The position numbers and the translations under genes were made by a program. Source: Aquatica leii (taxonomy: Eukaryota; Arthropoda; Insecta; Coleoptera; Lampyridae). From it: 64,000 nucleotides of DNA. The notes under the pieces were generated by a model. It worked only from the letters and a program-made list of their open reading frames with translations, was not told the DNA's origin and did not search any database. Location of the stretch: assembly GCA_035610365.1 (NCBI GenBank), contig CM069439.1:16815533-16879532 (forward strand). The letters run 5' to 3'. Shown one piece after another: positions 1 through 11,565 of this stretch. The stretch's first letter is position 1; each line of letters opens with the position of its first letter.

Positions 1-1457
1 ATTACGTCGTTTTCGTCGTAATTTTTGACAATTCGAAAAATTTTAACTCTTAGTAATTCATACTTTTTGTTCTTCCGTGGAGGGACAGTTCTTGCTTCAA
101 TTTGTATTAAATTGGTGTTATGCAAAGCTTGCTGTTTCTTTAAAACGTCAATGAACTTGTAAATATTTGGCAATGTGTGTCCTATTGTAGCTTGAACGCG
201 CGGTGCCATGCTTCAACGCAGTTGATTGTCCTGTGCTCTCCTTCTATAGTCCTGTTATACACATTCCAAATAGCTGTATTGAATTGCGCACCTCGTCTCT
301 GTCTTCTTCCTCTCCTTCCTATGTACGTATCTTCAAAGTAATTGAGGACTGGTTGTGCTTCCTGAAGAAAATCATCATGCTCCACTAACTCATCAAACGC
401 GCCCGGAACGTCATCAGTGGGAACACTATCATTCGGATCTATTGCGCAAAAACCGGATTCACTTGGTTAATTATGTGAAATTAATTAATTTAGTTTAGTG
501 TAAAAATGAAAAAGAATTAGAATTACCTGAAGACCTTCGTGTTGCGTTCTTCTCCATATGCTCTGAGTGACGTGAAAAAAACACCCAACTGATTCACTTT
601 GCGGAAATTCTTCTTGAAAAGCAGATAGAGCTGCTGGTTCAAAGTCAGTAGTTATAATGTTTAGATTGACATCCGGCTTTAACTGTTTGATGACTTGAAG
701 CAATTTGCAGTAGGTGTTTTTTGTCTTATTTGGTAATAATGCGTACGCTACAGGAAAAACAATACCATACATGTTGACATGAATGGTATATAATTGAGCA
801 AATAACGTGCTGGGAACACAATCAAAAGTGCCATTAGCGTTCCATTTACCACTAGATACCATGAAATTTAAATTTTTCTGAGTAGAAAATAATAAAATTT
901 TTCCTGGTTCGTACTCATCTTCAAAATGATAAACTAAAAAATTTTCATTTACACCAATATCTGCCGGTACTCTTTAAATCTAAAATAATATTAAATAAAA
1001 TGTATACATAATTACAGAAATAATTTACCTGAGGTAAATGAAGTTCATGAACACTTGTTGGAAGTGGAGGAATCCCATTTTGATTTTTGTATCGACAAAT
1101 ATTCCTTTTTATACTACCCTTCTTTGGAATGCTTGCCAATACACTGTCTTCAACACCGAATAAACTTTCTACCAAAACTTGTTGAAGCGATTCATTAGAT
1201 GACAAAGATTTAGCTTTAATACATTGCACTGTTTGTAAAACATCACGTCTGTTTGCGATTGCTGCATGACTGTGTTGTGTAACTTCTCTTATTACTTGAG
1301 GTGTGTCAGCTTGGGTCCACACCCGACCTTTACATGTTTGACGTTGTTCGCATACCCAAATGCTGCATTCTTTAGATTGATTTTTCTTTGAGAACGTATA
1401 CATATGGTTTCCATACAATAATTTATTTTGCCCACGCTCTGATTTCAAAAAAACCAT
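1..1457 (-). pseudogene. Decayed MULE-type DNA transposase with N-terminal FLYWCH zinc finger
   Basis: Transposase of a Mutator-like (MULE) cut-and-paste element. The N-terminal piece (945-1457) reads as a FLYWCH-type zinc-binding domain with Cys and His residues (SIWVCEQRQTCKGRVW, then TQHSHA). The central piece (about 955-485) is the MULE catalytic fold: SSGKWNANGTFDCVP, then the second acidic site in TTDFEPAALSAF and GCFFHVTQSIWR. The C-terminal piece (385 down to 1) ends with IEARTVPPRKNKKYELL and runs off the window edge. The three pieces are in different frames, and one base seems lost near 950. Part of the breakage may be splicing: a GT...AG stretch of about 55 bp separates LHLPQ (near 1028) from the next block, and another GT follows HEGLQ near 525. 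Residues are from direct translation; the family assignment is from motif knowledge. No terminal inverted repeat was identified. Confidence 0.85.
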
Positions 1458-1813
1458 TGCAATTTCACTGATTAATTCAATAGTTCAATCCACCTTTGAA
1501 ACCAACAATGAATTAAAACACTTGGTATGTTTTGTCAACTTATATAGGTATGGAAGTGAAAAGGGATAATTAAAACTAGTAATTACAAGAAACTTCCTGT
1601 GTCATTAAATATGTATCATTAATGTTGCCTTGTCTCTGAGCGATATCGGTAATTAGGGTTAACGATTTATGGTAACGATTTGTTTACCGCAATATATATA
1701 TAAAGATACTTATAATTGTAATTTTCTTTAATTGTTGTAATCAATCCCATTAAATTGATAAAACGTCAAATATTTGGAATAGGTGTGATCTTCCTTGCAT
1801 TGTTCTTACTTGG
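1458..1813. other. AT-rich spacer between MULE and minisatellite
   Basis: No coding potential or repeat that I can name. It would contain the upstream end of the MULE element, but no terminal repeat is recognisable here. Confidence 0.5.
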
Positions 1814-1918
1814 GGACGAATTGTCCGGGTACGGAATGTTGCCGGTACGAATTGTCCGGGGACCAATTGTCCGGTACCAATTGTCCGGAGACAAATTGTC
1901 CAAGAACCAGTTGTCCGT
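1814..1918. repeat. Degenerate minisatellite of CCGGACAATT-type units
   Basis: Seven or so copies of a 14-16 base unit built on AATTGTCCGG (minus strand CCGGACAATT), with 3-6 variable bases between copies. The best copies are in the first 70 bases; the last two are diverged. The unit is close to palindromic in its core (GGACAATTGTCC). The array lies exactly between the MULE and the LINE, so it may be the subterminal repeat of a DNA transposon or part of the LINE 5' region; the sequence does not decide which. Confidence 0.8.
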
Positions 1919-1928
1919 ATCCCCATTT

Positions 1929-3507
1929 TACAATGTACTAGAAAAAGATGAAGTTCAGATCTGCGAAAAATTCAACAATTACTCTATTGATAGTACCCAG
2001 GAAATTATAAAAGAAATAAATTTAACAAATATTAGAACAAATCTAGGTCTTAGAAAACAACAGTGTACATTTGAAAATTTTAGACAACTGGAACTAACAA
2101 ACCTAACGAACATTGTAAAAAAATTAGCAATTAAGAACAGTAGCATAGATAGAATTACGACAAAAATATTGAAGCTAGCTATAGATGTAATAGGAAATAG
2201 ATTCTTACAATTAATTAATACTAGCTTAGAAAAAGATTCCTTTCCCAATAATTGGAAAAATTCAACTTTTATTCCTGTAGAAAAAGTTGTAAATACTGAC
2301 AAATACGAAGCATACAAACCCATAAATATGATGCCAATATTCGAAAAACTTTTAGAAACAGTAGTACACTTACAACTAAGAAAATACATTGAAGAGAACA
2401 AGTTGGTAAGCCCCTATCAAGCTGGTTTTAGACACAAAAACTTATGTGAAAGTGCAATCCAATCATTATTTTATTGAACTGGAAAAGTACTATCAACGAT
2501 AAAAAAATAATTGGTGCAGTTTTTCTAGATTTTCGACGTGCTTTTGAAACCATAAATTTATTGTTATTAAAATTAGAGATATATGGCTTTAAATCAATAG
2601 TTTTAAAATGGTTTAAGGAATATCTTGAAAATAGGACTCAAAAAACTAAATATAAGAATAGTACATCAACCTTAATAGCTACCAAATATGGAGTTCAACA
2701 AGGTACAGTTTTAGGACCTCAATTGTTTATCTTGTATAATAATGACATTGTTAAAAGTGTAACAAAATGCAAGATACAATTATTTGCTTATGATACCTAT
2801 TTACTATATAGGAAAAAATGTGGAAGGAATAGTGAATGTTATTAATGAAGAATTAAATAATATTAATAACTGGTTAGATGCAAACAGTCTTTCCATAAAT
2901 ACAAATAAAACTAAATTTATGATGATAAACAATAAAAATAAGTGTATCGATATATCAAAGCATACCGGGGTGTATGTTAAGAAAACAAGACTGGAACAAG
3001 TGGATGAATGGTATTATTTGGGTATAATATTTGATAATCAACTAAACTTTTCTAATCATGCGAAATATATAACAGCTAAAATTGCAAAAAAAAATAATTT
3101 TATGGGAAAAGTAAGTTGTAGTCTCAGTAAATGGACAAAACTTCTGATATATAAAACCATTACTCTACCACATTTTAATTTCTGCGTTAGCATTCTTTAT
3201 CTGTTTAATAATTCACAAATAACTGAGCCTAAAAAAAACCAAATCAGGCAATAAGAATTAAAAACCAACTTTATCCAGAACACAAAATGGACAATCTAAC
3301 AATTGTGCAAAATGTGCATAGCCACTATACTAGCAAAAAAACAATTTTTATGTATCAACTGTAAATACTGAACAAGCAAAAAATAATTTATTTCATAAAG
3401 GTTTAGTTGAATGCAATTCATTCCCAAGAAACTTACAACAATGTAAGGCATTGAAATTATTTATGAAAAGTTGTATAAATTATCTAAAACATAATGTATG
3501 TATATAA
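1929..3507 (+). pseudogene. Non-LTR retrotransposon (LINE) reverse transcriptase, broken
   Basis: Reverse transcriptase of a Jockey/CR1-group LINE, which would copy element RNA at a nicked target. Successive frames give the classic order: FPNNWKNSTFIPV, then PINMMPIFEKLLE and SPYQAGFRHK (RT motifs 1-2), a stop near 2475, motif A GAVFLDFRRAFETIN, motif B GVQQGTVLGPQLF, and motif C FAYDTYLLY. Motif C should be F-A-D-D; the first aspartate is replaced by tyrosine, so the active site is dead. After a frame change near 2820 comes NNWLDANSLSINTNKTK. The C-terminal tail LFHKGLVECNSFPRNLQQ (about 3390-3440) ends at a stop at 3505. The endonuclease and ORF1 are missing, so this is a 5'-truncated or rearranged copy. 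The clade call is inference from motifs. Confidence 0.88.
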
Positions 3508-3547
3508 GAAAATATTGCTTAAATTTGTATAATCTAGCTTTGCTATT

Positions 3548-3553
3548 AATAAA
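3548..3553 (+). terminator. AATAAA polyadenylation signal of the LINE
   Basis: An AATAAA lies about 40 bases past the LINE stop codon, followed by AT-rich sequence with no clear A tail. The position fits the 3' end of the LINE at 1929-3507. Confidence 0.4.
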
Positions 3554-3560
3554 GTAAATA

Positions 3561-6500
3561 TATAATTTGTCTTTTTCTTCAATTCTTTCAAGATTGATGC
3601 CACCATTACCCATAAATTCTCACTTCCCTCTTTAGTACAAAAATGACCGTAATACATAAAATTATAAAGTCAATAATATTAACCTAAACTTTTTAAATTC
3701 ATGGGCCGCATTTGGCACATGCCATCCTAAGCCAGTTGTTTTTGAAACACTATTAAACCAGTTTAAAAAAAGTGAAAGTGTCACTTATAGAAAACCCATT
3801 GCAAAAAAAAACTTGTCACTAAAGATAACGAAAATGTTTTTACGGTAGTTGAATTATCAAAAATCCCAATGTTAGTCAAAATCAGATATATAAAAATACT
3901 AACATAAGACAGGCAAGTATTACAAGAATTATAAAAAACACTGATTTCATTCTTATAAAATCCAGTTTTGCCAAAAACTTTCTGGAAATTATTTTGACCT
4001 ATAAATTGAATTTTGCATGTGACTGTGGGTATGTTAAAAATATTTTGTACTGTATGAATTCTATCTCGGAATGTACTTTTTACATACAGAACGTCATCTG
4101 TCCTTGCGACATATATGGTTACATTTTCAATCGGCCACTTTAATTTTGTGTAGATTGAAAGTCAGACGCATGTGTTAGTGTAAAACCCGTGAGTTTCTCT
4201 ATTATTAAATATCTTAAATTATCCACGTTGATTTTGAATACTAAATGACGGTTTAAGATGGTTTTTTTTTTGAAGAATTTATTGGGGTAAGAATGCATTC
4301 TCATTTTACAGCATTTTAGCAACTTTGACTACCGGCACCGGCGTGTTTGATTAATGCTGGGATACTGACACCTATTCTTACATACTGGAAAATTCTTATG
4401 ATGATACCATTATTCATGAATTGTATCATCGTTGTATTAAGGATATTAAAACCATTGTTTCAATTGCTACGATTACAAAAAAATTGGAAAGCGTATTTGC
4501 CGAAATATTTGTACTACTTCTATTATTATTCGGATTCAAATCTACATTAGTATAGATGTGTGTGATGGAATTCTGAGCTCATATTTAATCGTACTTTATT
4601 TTTTTGAAGGATGGTATGAGGTCTCTCGATTTCTTTTACTTTTGCTTTACTATCAGTATTATTAGAAGAAATTTCTTTAAACAATAAAACAAGCTTTAAT
4701 TGGATTGAGCTTGACCTAATCATCATTGCAAGGTTCGGCAATACTTAAATGTAATTTTCAAAACAAATGAATTGGAAAAAGTTGATTTCAAAATTGGCTG
4801 ACTAAATTTCCGGATTTAACTACACCGGTTTTTTTATAAGAATACATAAAAAAAATTGTCTACATTCTACAATACACTTTCGACAACCCCACACGATTTG
4901 AAAATATGCATAAGAGACGGTTTTAAAATTGTAACCACGCAAATGTCCAGAGTTAGCAGTGGTTTTTAAAAAAGAAACCGACGGTCAACATTTCGAACAT
5001 GTGTTACAAATATTTTGCTTCTGATTGATATTATCGTTGGTATGTTATTACCCGTATTGCCTGTTGGTAGATAAATTACGTTCCTAGTTATGCATATCAT
5101 CAACCAGACGCGAAAAAACTACAACTACAGCAATACTTCGAGTACTCTTGTCTAGATTATACAGCTTTTAAAATATTTAATTAAATTGGTTTTATTTTAT
5201 ATTAAATTTGTTATTATTTTGTTTTATAAATCTTATTACATTTTTATCTGTTTATTAATTGATAATTGAGTTTTTTAATTAGATCTTTCAAATTGCTTCT
5301 TTAAGTATATTTTTAATACTGTTTTTATATGTTCTGCTACCGTAAGTACATTTTTATTTCAATATTTTGAAAATTTATTTATTTTAAAACTAAAGATTAA
5401 AATTTCACTAATTGTTATAGTTACCTAAAAATTTCATTTTTAATGTTTATATTGTTCCAAATACATTTTTTTATTAAACAAAAGTCATATTAGTGAACAT
5501 GCATTAAAAAATGCCATGCTTTTCAAAATTAATCACAACACTACAGCTTGAAAACTGTAGTATCTTCAAAGTAAAACAACTTCAAAGTTTGCCCGGTACT
5601 TAGATTAATGGTTGTCTAGAGAGGCGCCTGTACAATTGACCCACGATCAATAACCAAAGCTAGAATTACCTTAATTTATTTTAAAAGTGGTAAAGCTTAA
5701 CAACCGATGTTTTATCAAAAATTCACAAAAGTTGTCAAACTTTTCTCATAACAATATAAAAATTTTCTAGTATCACTTCTATATTATTTCACTAAACTGT
5801 GAAATCTGCAGCTATACCTTGGTTTTTTTTATAATTATAATTTTTTAAATCTTGTTTTGAATATGTAAGAGTTTTAGTGATTTTTTTAAAAGTAATAGTC
5901 AAACTTTTGATTTAAATTAAATTTGAATTTTTTAGTTTTAAGTTTGTGTACATTTTTAGAGTCACCGTATTTTTACGATACATTCTTGTAAAATAGACTT
6001 AAAAAACCTAAGTTCCATCTATAATAACGAGATTCACAAGATTAACAACTTCTTTAATAATTTACATAAAAGTTTGTTAATAGTTTTATCATAATTCACT
6101 ACATTAACCAAATACTAGATAATCCTTATTTCACAACTCTACAACTTTTATCATATTCTAATGTTCATGCATAATTAAGTGGTCATTCCAATAAGTTATT
6201 TAACGTGTTAGTTTGTTCTTAAAATTGTTTGTCAATTATTTATTATATAATTTGTTTTATTATATTTTTTTAATTACTTTTAATATTGCATATAACAGTA
6301 TGATTAGTATTAACTAAATAAATAATAATACGAATTTTTAACTATTAACTGAATTATATTATTTAATTTTATAACGTAATTAATCTTTTCTGTAATTCTT
6401 ATTACCTTTAAATAGATTGGTGTAATAAAACAATACAAAACAAACTTAATTGTTTATTTTATTTATGCCGTCACTTCACAGAAATAATTAATTATATTAA

Positions 6501-8151
6501 TTTGGAGATAAAAATTATCAATGTTTTAACAGGAGCAATAAGATATTAATTAAATATGCCTTCAATTTTTTACTGTAATTTTCGTAAACATGAGTAGGTG
6601 TTTATATCAAACAAAATTTAGGAACGAAAAAAAATTGGAAAACGTGAATGATAATTACCATAGAAATTTATTTATAATTTGTGTATCTACACCAAAACCA
6701 AATATGTCTCCTTTGTAAATATCGAAATAATATAGCCATTAAGCTTAACAAAACAATTTTAGCAAATAAAGCACTTGTACATTTACCACTTCAAAGTTAT
6801 ATAAAAAAAGATGATACATGTTATACAATTTTGCTTGTGTTTAGAGTTAAACGTAGATAACAGGGCGAGCAAGGATAAATATGCAGTTGGTTAGAAGAAT
6901 CTGGCTATAAAACAATATTAAACTAAGATACTTCTTAAACATCGTGACATGTTTATTTTTTTTTGCTTCCATTTGTGTCTAAAATGTTCATTTAGATAAG
7001 AAAATGTACGTTCGTTTAAATTTCATAAAATCCTGATATGTAAGATTTTTTGTGATATCTCTTTATACGTCCCTTTAGAATACTAAATATTTTAACAAAC
7101 TCGACAGTGAAATAAAGCATATCAATTATATACTTATATATGTTTTTTTATTATTTTTTTACTGTTATATACTGTATATAATTATTTACAATCGTTAAAA
7201 CCTAACTGCTTCAAATACATAATTTTAAAATTTACTAAAACATACATTTAAACGCAGAGACGTCTAAAAAGACGCGAAAATATTTATTACATGTACTACT
7301 TTTATTATCGTTGTAAATTAATAGGATTTACAAACATGGATTTCGCTTTTCTTTATTTGTCGTGTTTAATGTTTATTAACAATACGTTATAACTTTTATA
7401 GCTGATCTCGCGCTGAGACATATGTCGATCTCAATAGTATTAACGTCGTTTTTAAAATAGTGCTTTATTCTTACTATTAAAAATGTTTATACACCACATA
7501 TGTATGTCTACAACTGAATTTTTTCAAATACCAAACGTAAGAAAAAATTACTACGTGTAAATATATTAGATGTTATGACACACTTTTATAAAGGCAATTC
7601 TTGCAACACAGCATAAAGACGCTGAATTAAGCTTATAAAAAAGTGTAATTAAAATTGTATGTTGACGTTACTCCTACACAATTTTGTTCATCAACACTTA
7701 ATGAGCCAGCACTTTGTAGAATATTAATTGAAATATTAAAAGTAGGTTTTTACTTATTTGTCCATGTGATTAAATATTTAAAAATCTTTTTCGTTGAGTC
7801 TTTAGCACTAAGTGAAAGAACTAAGGCAAACTATGGCAATTATATTTAGTGTCAACTACTAAGATAATTTGGTAATTAATAAATTACTAAAAACTTGGTT
7901 GTATAAGGTTTTTATCATTAGATTTTTGTATATATTGAATTTATTTAGAAAGAATAAAATGTATTTAATGCTATTACAATTTAGTTAGTTTAAATTTGCT
8001 TTTTTCCTGCATTGAATATATTCGTTTCGAAGTTTGTGCAGGCAAGTGTTGCCGTCTATAATAGAATAAATTAAGATGTTAAGTTAGTGTGTTCAATTCT
8101 GTTATTTTTTAATTTTATGAGTAATTTGTGCAAGTAATTTTTATTGCTTAT
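3561..8151. other. AT-rich noncoding stretch
   Basis: About 4.6 kb with many stops on both strands, poly-A/T runs and no repeat or transposon motif that I can name. The only open stretch that caught my eye is at 4355-4555 and is listed separately. Confidence 0.6.
4355..4555 (+). other. Unrecognised exon-like ORF, weak likeness to an insect odorant-receptor segment
   Basis: A 66-codon frame bounded by stops, without a starting ATG, giving ELYHRCIKDIKTIVSIATIT, then KKLESVFAEIFVLLLLLFGF and a stop. The pattern (Leu-x-x-Cys-Ile, a helical stretch, a Leu-Glu-x-x-Phe-x-x-Ile step, then a hydrophobic membrane-like segment) resembles the middle of insect odorant receptors. It is short, no flanking exon with other receptor motifs was found, and no splice sites are convincing. 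It may be chance or a relic. I do not assign a function. Confidence 0.2.
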
Positions 8152-8153
8152 TA

Positions 8154-8522
8154 TACCTTGTGTCCTACGCTAGGGGTACCCCATGGGATTTAACATGGGA
8201 AAATTGAAATTATTTTTTTCCTGCTTCCCAAATTAAAAAATCGCAAAAATTTTGACGCAGATTTAAAGTGGCACTTAAAACGTTTCTAAAAACAATTTTT
8301 TGATTATAATTTGATAATGTATAAATTAATTACAGGCATTTGAAATTCGAAATTTTGAAGGTTTTTTGCGCATGCGATTCAGATTGGCTATCTTCGGTTT
8401 TTAAAGTAATATGGATGCTAAAATTAAATTGTAGCCCGTCAAATCAACATTATGCAACTTTATTTTTGAGGAAATAGAAATTTGAAGAACAAAGACTAGA
8501 AAAATTACATTTGAAAATTTTC
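8154..8522 (+). repeat. Left terminal inverted repeat of mariner-group element
   Basis: Pairs with 9949-10310. Shared landmarks are GCTAGGGGTACCCCATGG near the outer end, CGCAAAAATTTTGACGCAGA, AGGCATTTGAAATTCGAAAT, and GAACAAAGACTAGAAAAATT near the inner end. The match stops after GAAAATTTTCT. Confidence 0.92.
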
Positions 8523-8738
8523 TGTAGCAGACTAGAAAAAAAAATTAATCAAACATAAATTTACATTTACATAGGTATCTACGAACACTCATCGTGGTAC
8601 CAATAGGTCGAACGCAGAAAGATTGCTCGAATAATCGTCGTGCAGAAAAATTCATTTCAATTGAGAATTTGGGGCCCTGTAAAGAGCCTTTTTAACATTG
8701 TCGATCCGTTGCTTGGCGGAACGACCACGGCGAATCAC

Positions 8739-9764
8739 CTATTTGGGTATAAGGTGTTCAAAAATGCCTCCTGCTTGAACTGTATAATAAGTTAGCCGTT
8801 CAACAAATCTTTTTCGTGTTTCGGCTAATTTACGAATGGTAATAGCTCGGCATATCACTTGAATATCTTTTAGTGCGTCCCTATTTTTATACCGTTTTCC
8901 TCCTTTGAATAACTTTTCTTTTATGTAACTCCACAAAAACAAATCGCACGGGTTTAAATCAGGTGACCTAGCAGGCCATTTAATGGGACCATTCTTGCCT
9001 ATCTATTGATTCGGAAATGCTGGAGCACCATTCTGCATAAAACAAACTTGGTGGTTTTTACCCGCAACATCATTTAGTTGTGGAAACACTTCTTTTAGTA
9101 GAAGGTAATGATATTTTATGGAAGTAAGTGTACCTTCAATGAAAAAAGGACCAATATAATGACTTCCCAGCAAGCCCTTCCAAACACAGTTTGTCGCCAT
9201 TGACTTGGTTCATTTATAATTGTGTGAATTTTAGAGAGACCATGTACGATTATTTTGTCGATTTGGTCTTTCATCAAGTCCAAATGAACATTCATCCGAA
9301 AAACAAATGTTTTTTACAAAATCGCGATTGGTATTGTTAATTTCGGTGATTATTTCACAAAATTTCATACGAGCATAATAATCGTGTGGTAATAATTCTT
9401 GATGGCATTGCTAACGGTAACTTTTAAAGCCCTCCTGTTTGAGGTACCTGAATGCTGACGACCGAGGAACACCTACATTAATTTCAATTTCTCGCAAACT
9501 AACATCAGGATCTTGGTCTACAGCTGCAAGAACTGCCAACTTCTGAGGGTTGTCTTCATGATCGTGTAAGGGTGGTGGACGCTGACATTTACATGGTGGA
9601 TTTACGGAGCCAGTGGTTTCAAATAATTGTATCGTTTTTTTGATACTCTTTAAAGAAGGTATTGGTCTATCTGCGAAAAAACCAGCAAAGTCTTCTCGAA
9701 TTTGGACTTTTGAAACACCTCGAACATATTGTTTTACCACAAGAATTTTTTCTTCTACATTCAT
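8739..9764 (-). pseudogene. Mariner-group transposase with extended N-terminal helix-turn-helix, inactive
   Basis: Transposase that would bind the terminal repeats and cut with a DDE/D catalytic triad. The N-terminal 117 residues (9411-9764) are the helix-turn-helix region seen in many insect relatives (start MNVEEKILVVKQYVRGVSKV; later DPDVSLREIEINVGVPRSSA). A stop near 9412 is followed by HDYYARMKFCEIITEI and the first aspartate in NICFSDECSFGLDERPN. Further on, FIEGTLTS leads to QNGAPAF, where the family has QDGAPAH: the second catalytic aspartate is Asn. The third is present in RSPDLNPCDLFLW, and the C-terminus is at 8739. At least one stop and two frame changes are needed to connect the parts. 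The element is dead by point mutation and frameshift. Confidence 0.88.
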
Positions 9765-9948
9765 TTTTGAAGCTTGTAAAACAATTCTATCAAAACTGTC
9801 AACACTTCAAATATTTTATAATAAATCAATGCCAACTTGATTTTTAATACCTATTTACTTGAACATAATTCAAGTTTATTTCATTTTGAAATCATAAGCT
9901 GGTTTATTAGCACGCAAATGCGGGCGCAATTTGGTTTTTTTAGCCTAA

Positions 9949-10310
9949 AGAAAATTTTCAAATGTAATTTTTCTAGTCTTTGTTCTTCAAATTTCCATTT
10001 TCTCAAAAATAAAGTTGCATAATGTTGATTTGACGCGCTACAATTTAATTTTAGCATCCATATTACTTTAAAAATTGAAGATCTGAATCGAATGCGCGAA
10101 AAACCTTCAAAATTTCGAATTTCAAATGCCTGTAATTAAATTATTAATTATCAAATTATAATTAAAAAATTGTTTTTAGAAACGTTTTAAGTGCCACTTT
10201 AAATCTGCGTCAAAATTTTTGCGATTTTTTAATTTGGGAAGCAGGAAAAAATAATTTTAATTTTCCCATGTTAAATTCCATGGGGTACCCCTAGCGTGGG
10301 ACACAACGTA
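9949..10310 (-). repeat. Right terminal inverted repeat of mariner-group element
   Basis: Reverse complement of 8154-8522 with scattered substitutions and small indels. The outer end reads CCCCTAGCGTGGGACACAAC on the plus strand and is followed directly by the TA target dinucleotide. Confidence 0.92.
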
Positions 10311-10517
10311 TACAGGCTGTATCAAATTTCGTGTTAAGTACAGGGATCTCGTTTATTATCAGAGAGTTGGTTAATCGGACAAAAATGATCCTTGAGCTAT
10401 GCCTAAAAAATCCAACAAACAAAATTTAGCCCCTCTATAAAGTTTCTGAAAGGTGGCGGAAAATAACAAAATTAGTGTTTTTGATTTTTAGCTTTAAAAT
10501 TGTTATTTTGGGAGGTA

Positions 10518-10672
10518 TTTAAAAACTTTATCTGCTCTTTCAGATGATGACAATAAATTTTTGTTATTGTTATTACTTTACTTTATATCGATACCAACTT
10601 TTGTTTTTCATATGTTAGCCATTTTAAAGTTTCATGCCATTAAATAGAGGAAAAAATCCGGATTTCAGAAAT
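10518..10672 (+). repeat. Left arm of inverted repeat in second mariner-group element
   Basis: Matches 11418-11565 in reverse complement with scattered differences. It includes TCTGCTCTTTCAG, the TTACTTTACTTTATATCGATACC block and the AGCCATTTTAA block. Confidence 0.85.
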
Positions 10673-10727
10673 CAGAATTAAGTTAAAAATTTAAAAAAAA
10701 AACGTTTTGATTGAAAATTTATTAAGT

Positions 10728-11256
10728 TGATCCACAGAAAATAAAGGAAGAATTATAGAAGCTACACTTCAAGTTCAGTTTAGTTTAAATGTTTGGTGTG
10801 GAATATTTAATAATATAATTATCAGACCTATCATATATGAAGGACATTTAAATTCTGATATGTATCTCACTTTCTTACAAACCGAGTTTGAAAATTTCCT
10901 AGACAATATTCCCCTAAATCAACTCGAATCTATTCATTTCCAACAAGACGGTGCTCCTACGCACAATGCGCAAGTTGTCCAAAATTATTTAAACAAAAAT
11001 TTCCAGACAGATGGTTAGAAACAAATGGACCCATACTTTGGCTGCGAGATGTTCGGATCTAACACCACTAGACTTTTACTTTTGGGGTTACGTTAAAGGT
11101 CAAGTGTATTCTGTAACTTCGAACACTGTTGAGTAACTAAGAAAGCAAATTATTAGTGCATGCAGAAATTGTCAGAGGGTTCACATTAGACGTGCTTCAG
11201 AACATGTTTGGAGAAGATATGTAGTGTGTCTAGAAAATCAAGGTCGTCAATTTTAA
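10728..11256 (+). pseudogene. Mariner-group transposase, C-terminal half only
   Basis: The reading frame gives STEN, then IIEATLQVQFSLNVWCGIFN, then ESIHFQQDGAPTHNAQVVQN with the second catalytic aspartate intact. After a frameshift near 11010, which replaces the expected Pro-Arg-Ser-Pro-Asp run, it gives PLDFYFWGYVKGQVY and ends ENQGRQF at a stop at 11254. One stop (TGA for an expected Trp) begins the segment and another interrupts after NTVE near 11134. The N-terminal DNA-binding region and the first aspartate are missing. It belongs to the same broad group as the transposase at 8739-9764 but is on the opposite strand and better conserved around the second aspartate, so it is an independent copy of a different family. 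Confidence 0.85.
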
Positions 11257-11417
11257 CATTTATTGTAGTTATATTCGGTTATTCATTAATTTAGAAATGT
11301 ATTTGTTGTTCACGGATATTGCTATTATTGACACTTATTAATAAATTTGCAATCGGAACTGTTTTCTTTAAATGTTAAACTTATTTTTGCTTTTTTTATG
11401 AACATGGTATACATTTT

Positions 11418-11565
11418 TGAAATCAGGATTTTTTTCTCTATCTTATGCCATAAAATCTTAAAATGGCTATGATATGAAAAATAAAAGTTGGTATCGATAT
11501 AAAGTAAAGTAATAACGATAACGACAATTTATTGCCATCAGCTGAAAGAGCAGAAGAAGTTTTGT
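11418..11565 (-). repeat. Right arm of inverted repeat in second mariner-group element
   Basis: Reverse-complement partner of 10518-10672. Its outer limit near 11565 coincides with the start of LINE-derived sequence. Confidence 0.85.

Larger units (their letters stand above)
8154..10310 (-). mobile_element. Tc1/mariner-superfamily element with long (about 365 bp) terminal inverted repeats
   Basis: A complete element outline. Both ends start TAC(C/G)TTGTGTCC(T/C)ACGC and each is flanked by TA (8152-8153 and 10311-10312), the target dinucleotide used by this superfamily. The terminal inverted repeats continue inward to about 8522 on the left and from about 9949 on the right with only scattered mismatches. 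The interior holds one broken transposase on the minus strand. The length of about 2.16 kb is larger than the usual 1.3 kb because of the long repeats. Confidence 0.92.
10311..11565 (+). mobile_element. Second mariner-group element, opposite orientation, right end lost
   Basis: It begins at the TA that also flanks the previous element, with TACAGGCTGTATCAAATTTC, a start typical of mariner-group ends. An internal inverted repeat of about 150 bp (10518-10672 against 11418-11565; shared core CTTTATATCGATACCAACTT) brackets a transposase C-terminal half. The left terminal 200 bases have no counterpart on the right. At about 11565 the sequence switches abruptly into a LINE. The right end was therefore lost at a breakpoint, and the front half of the transposase is deleted. 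Confidence 0.75.
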
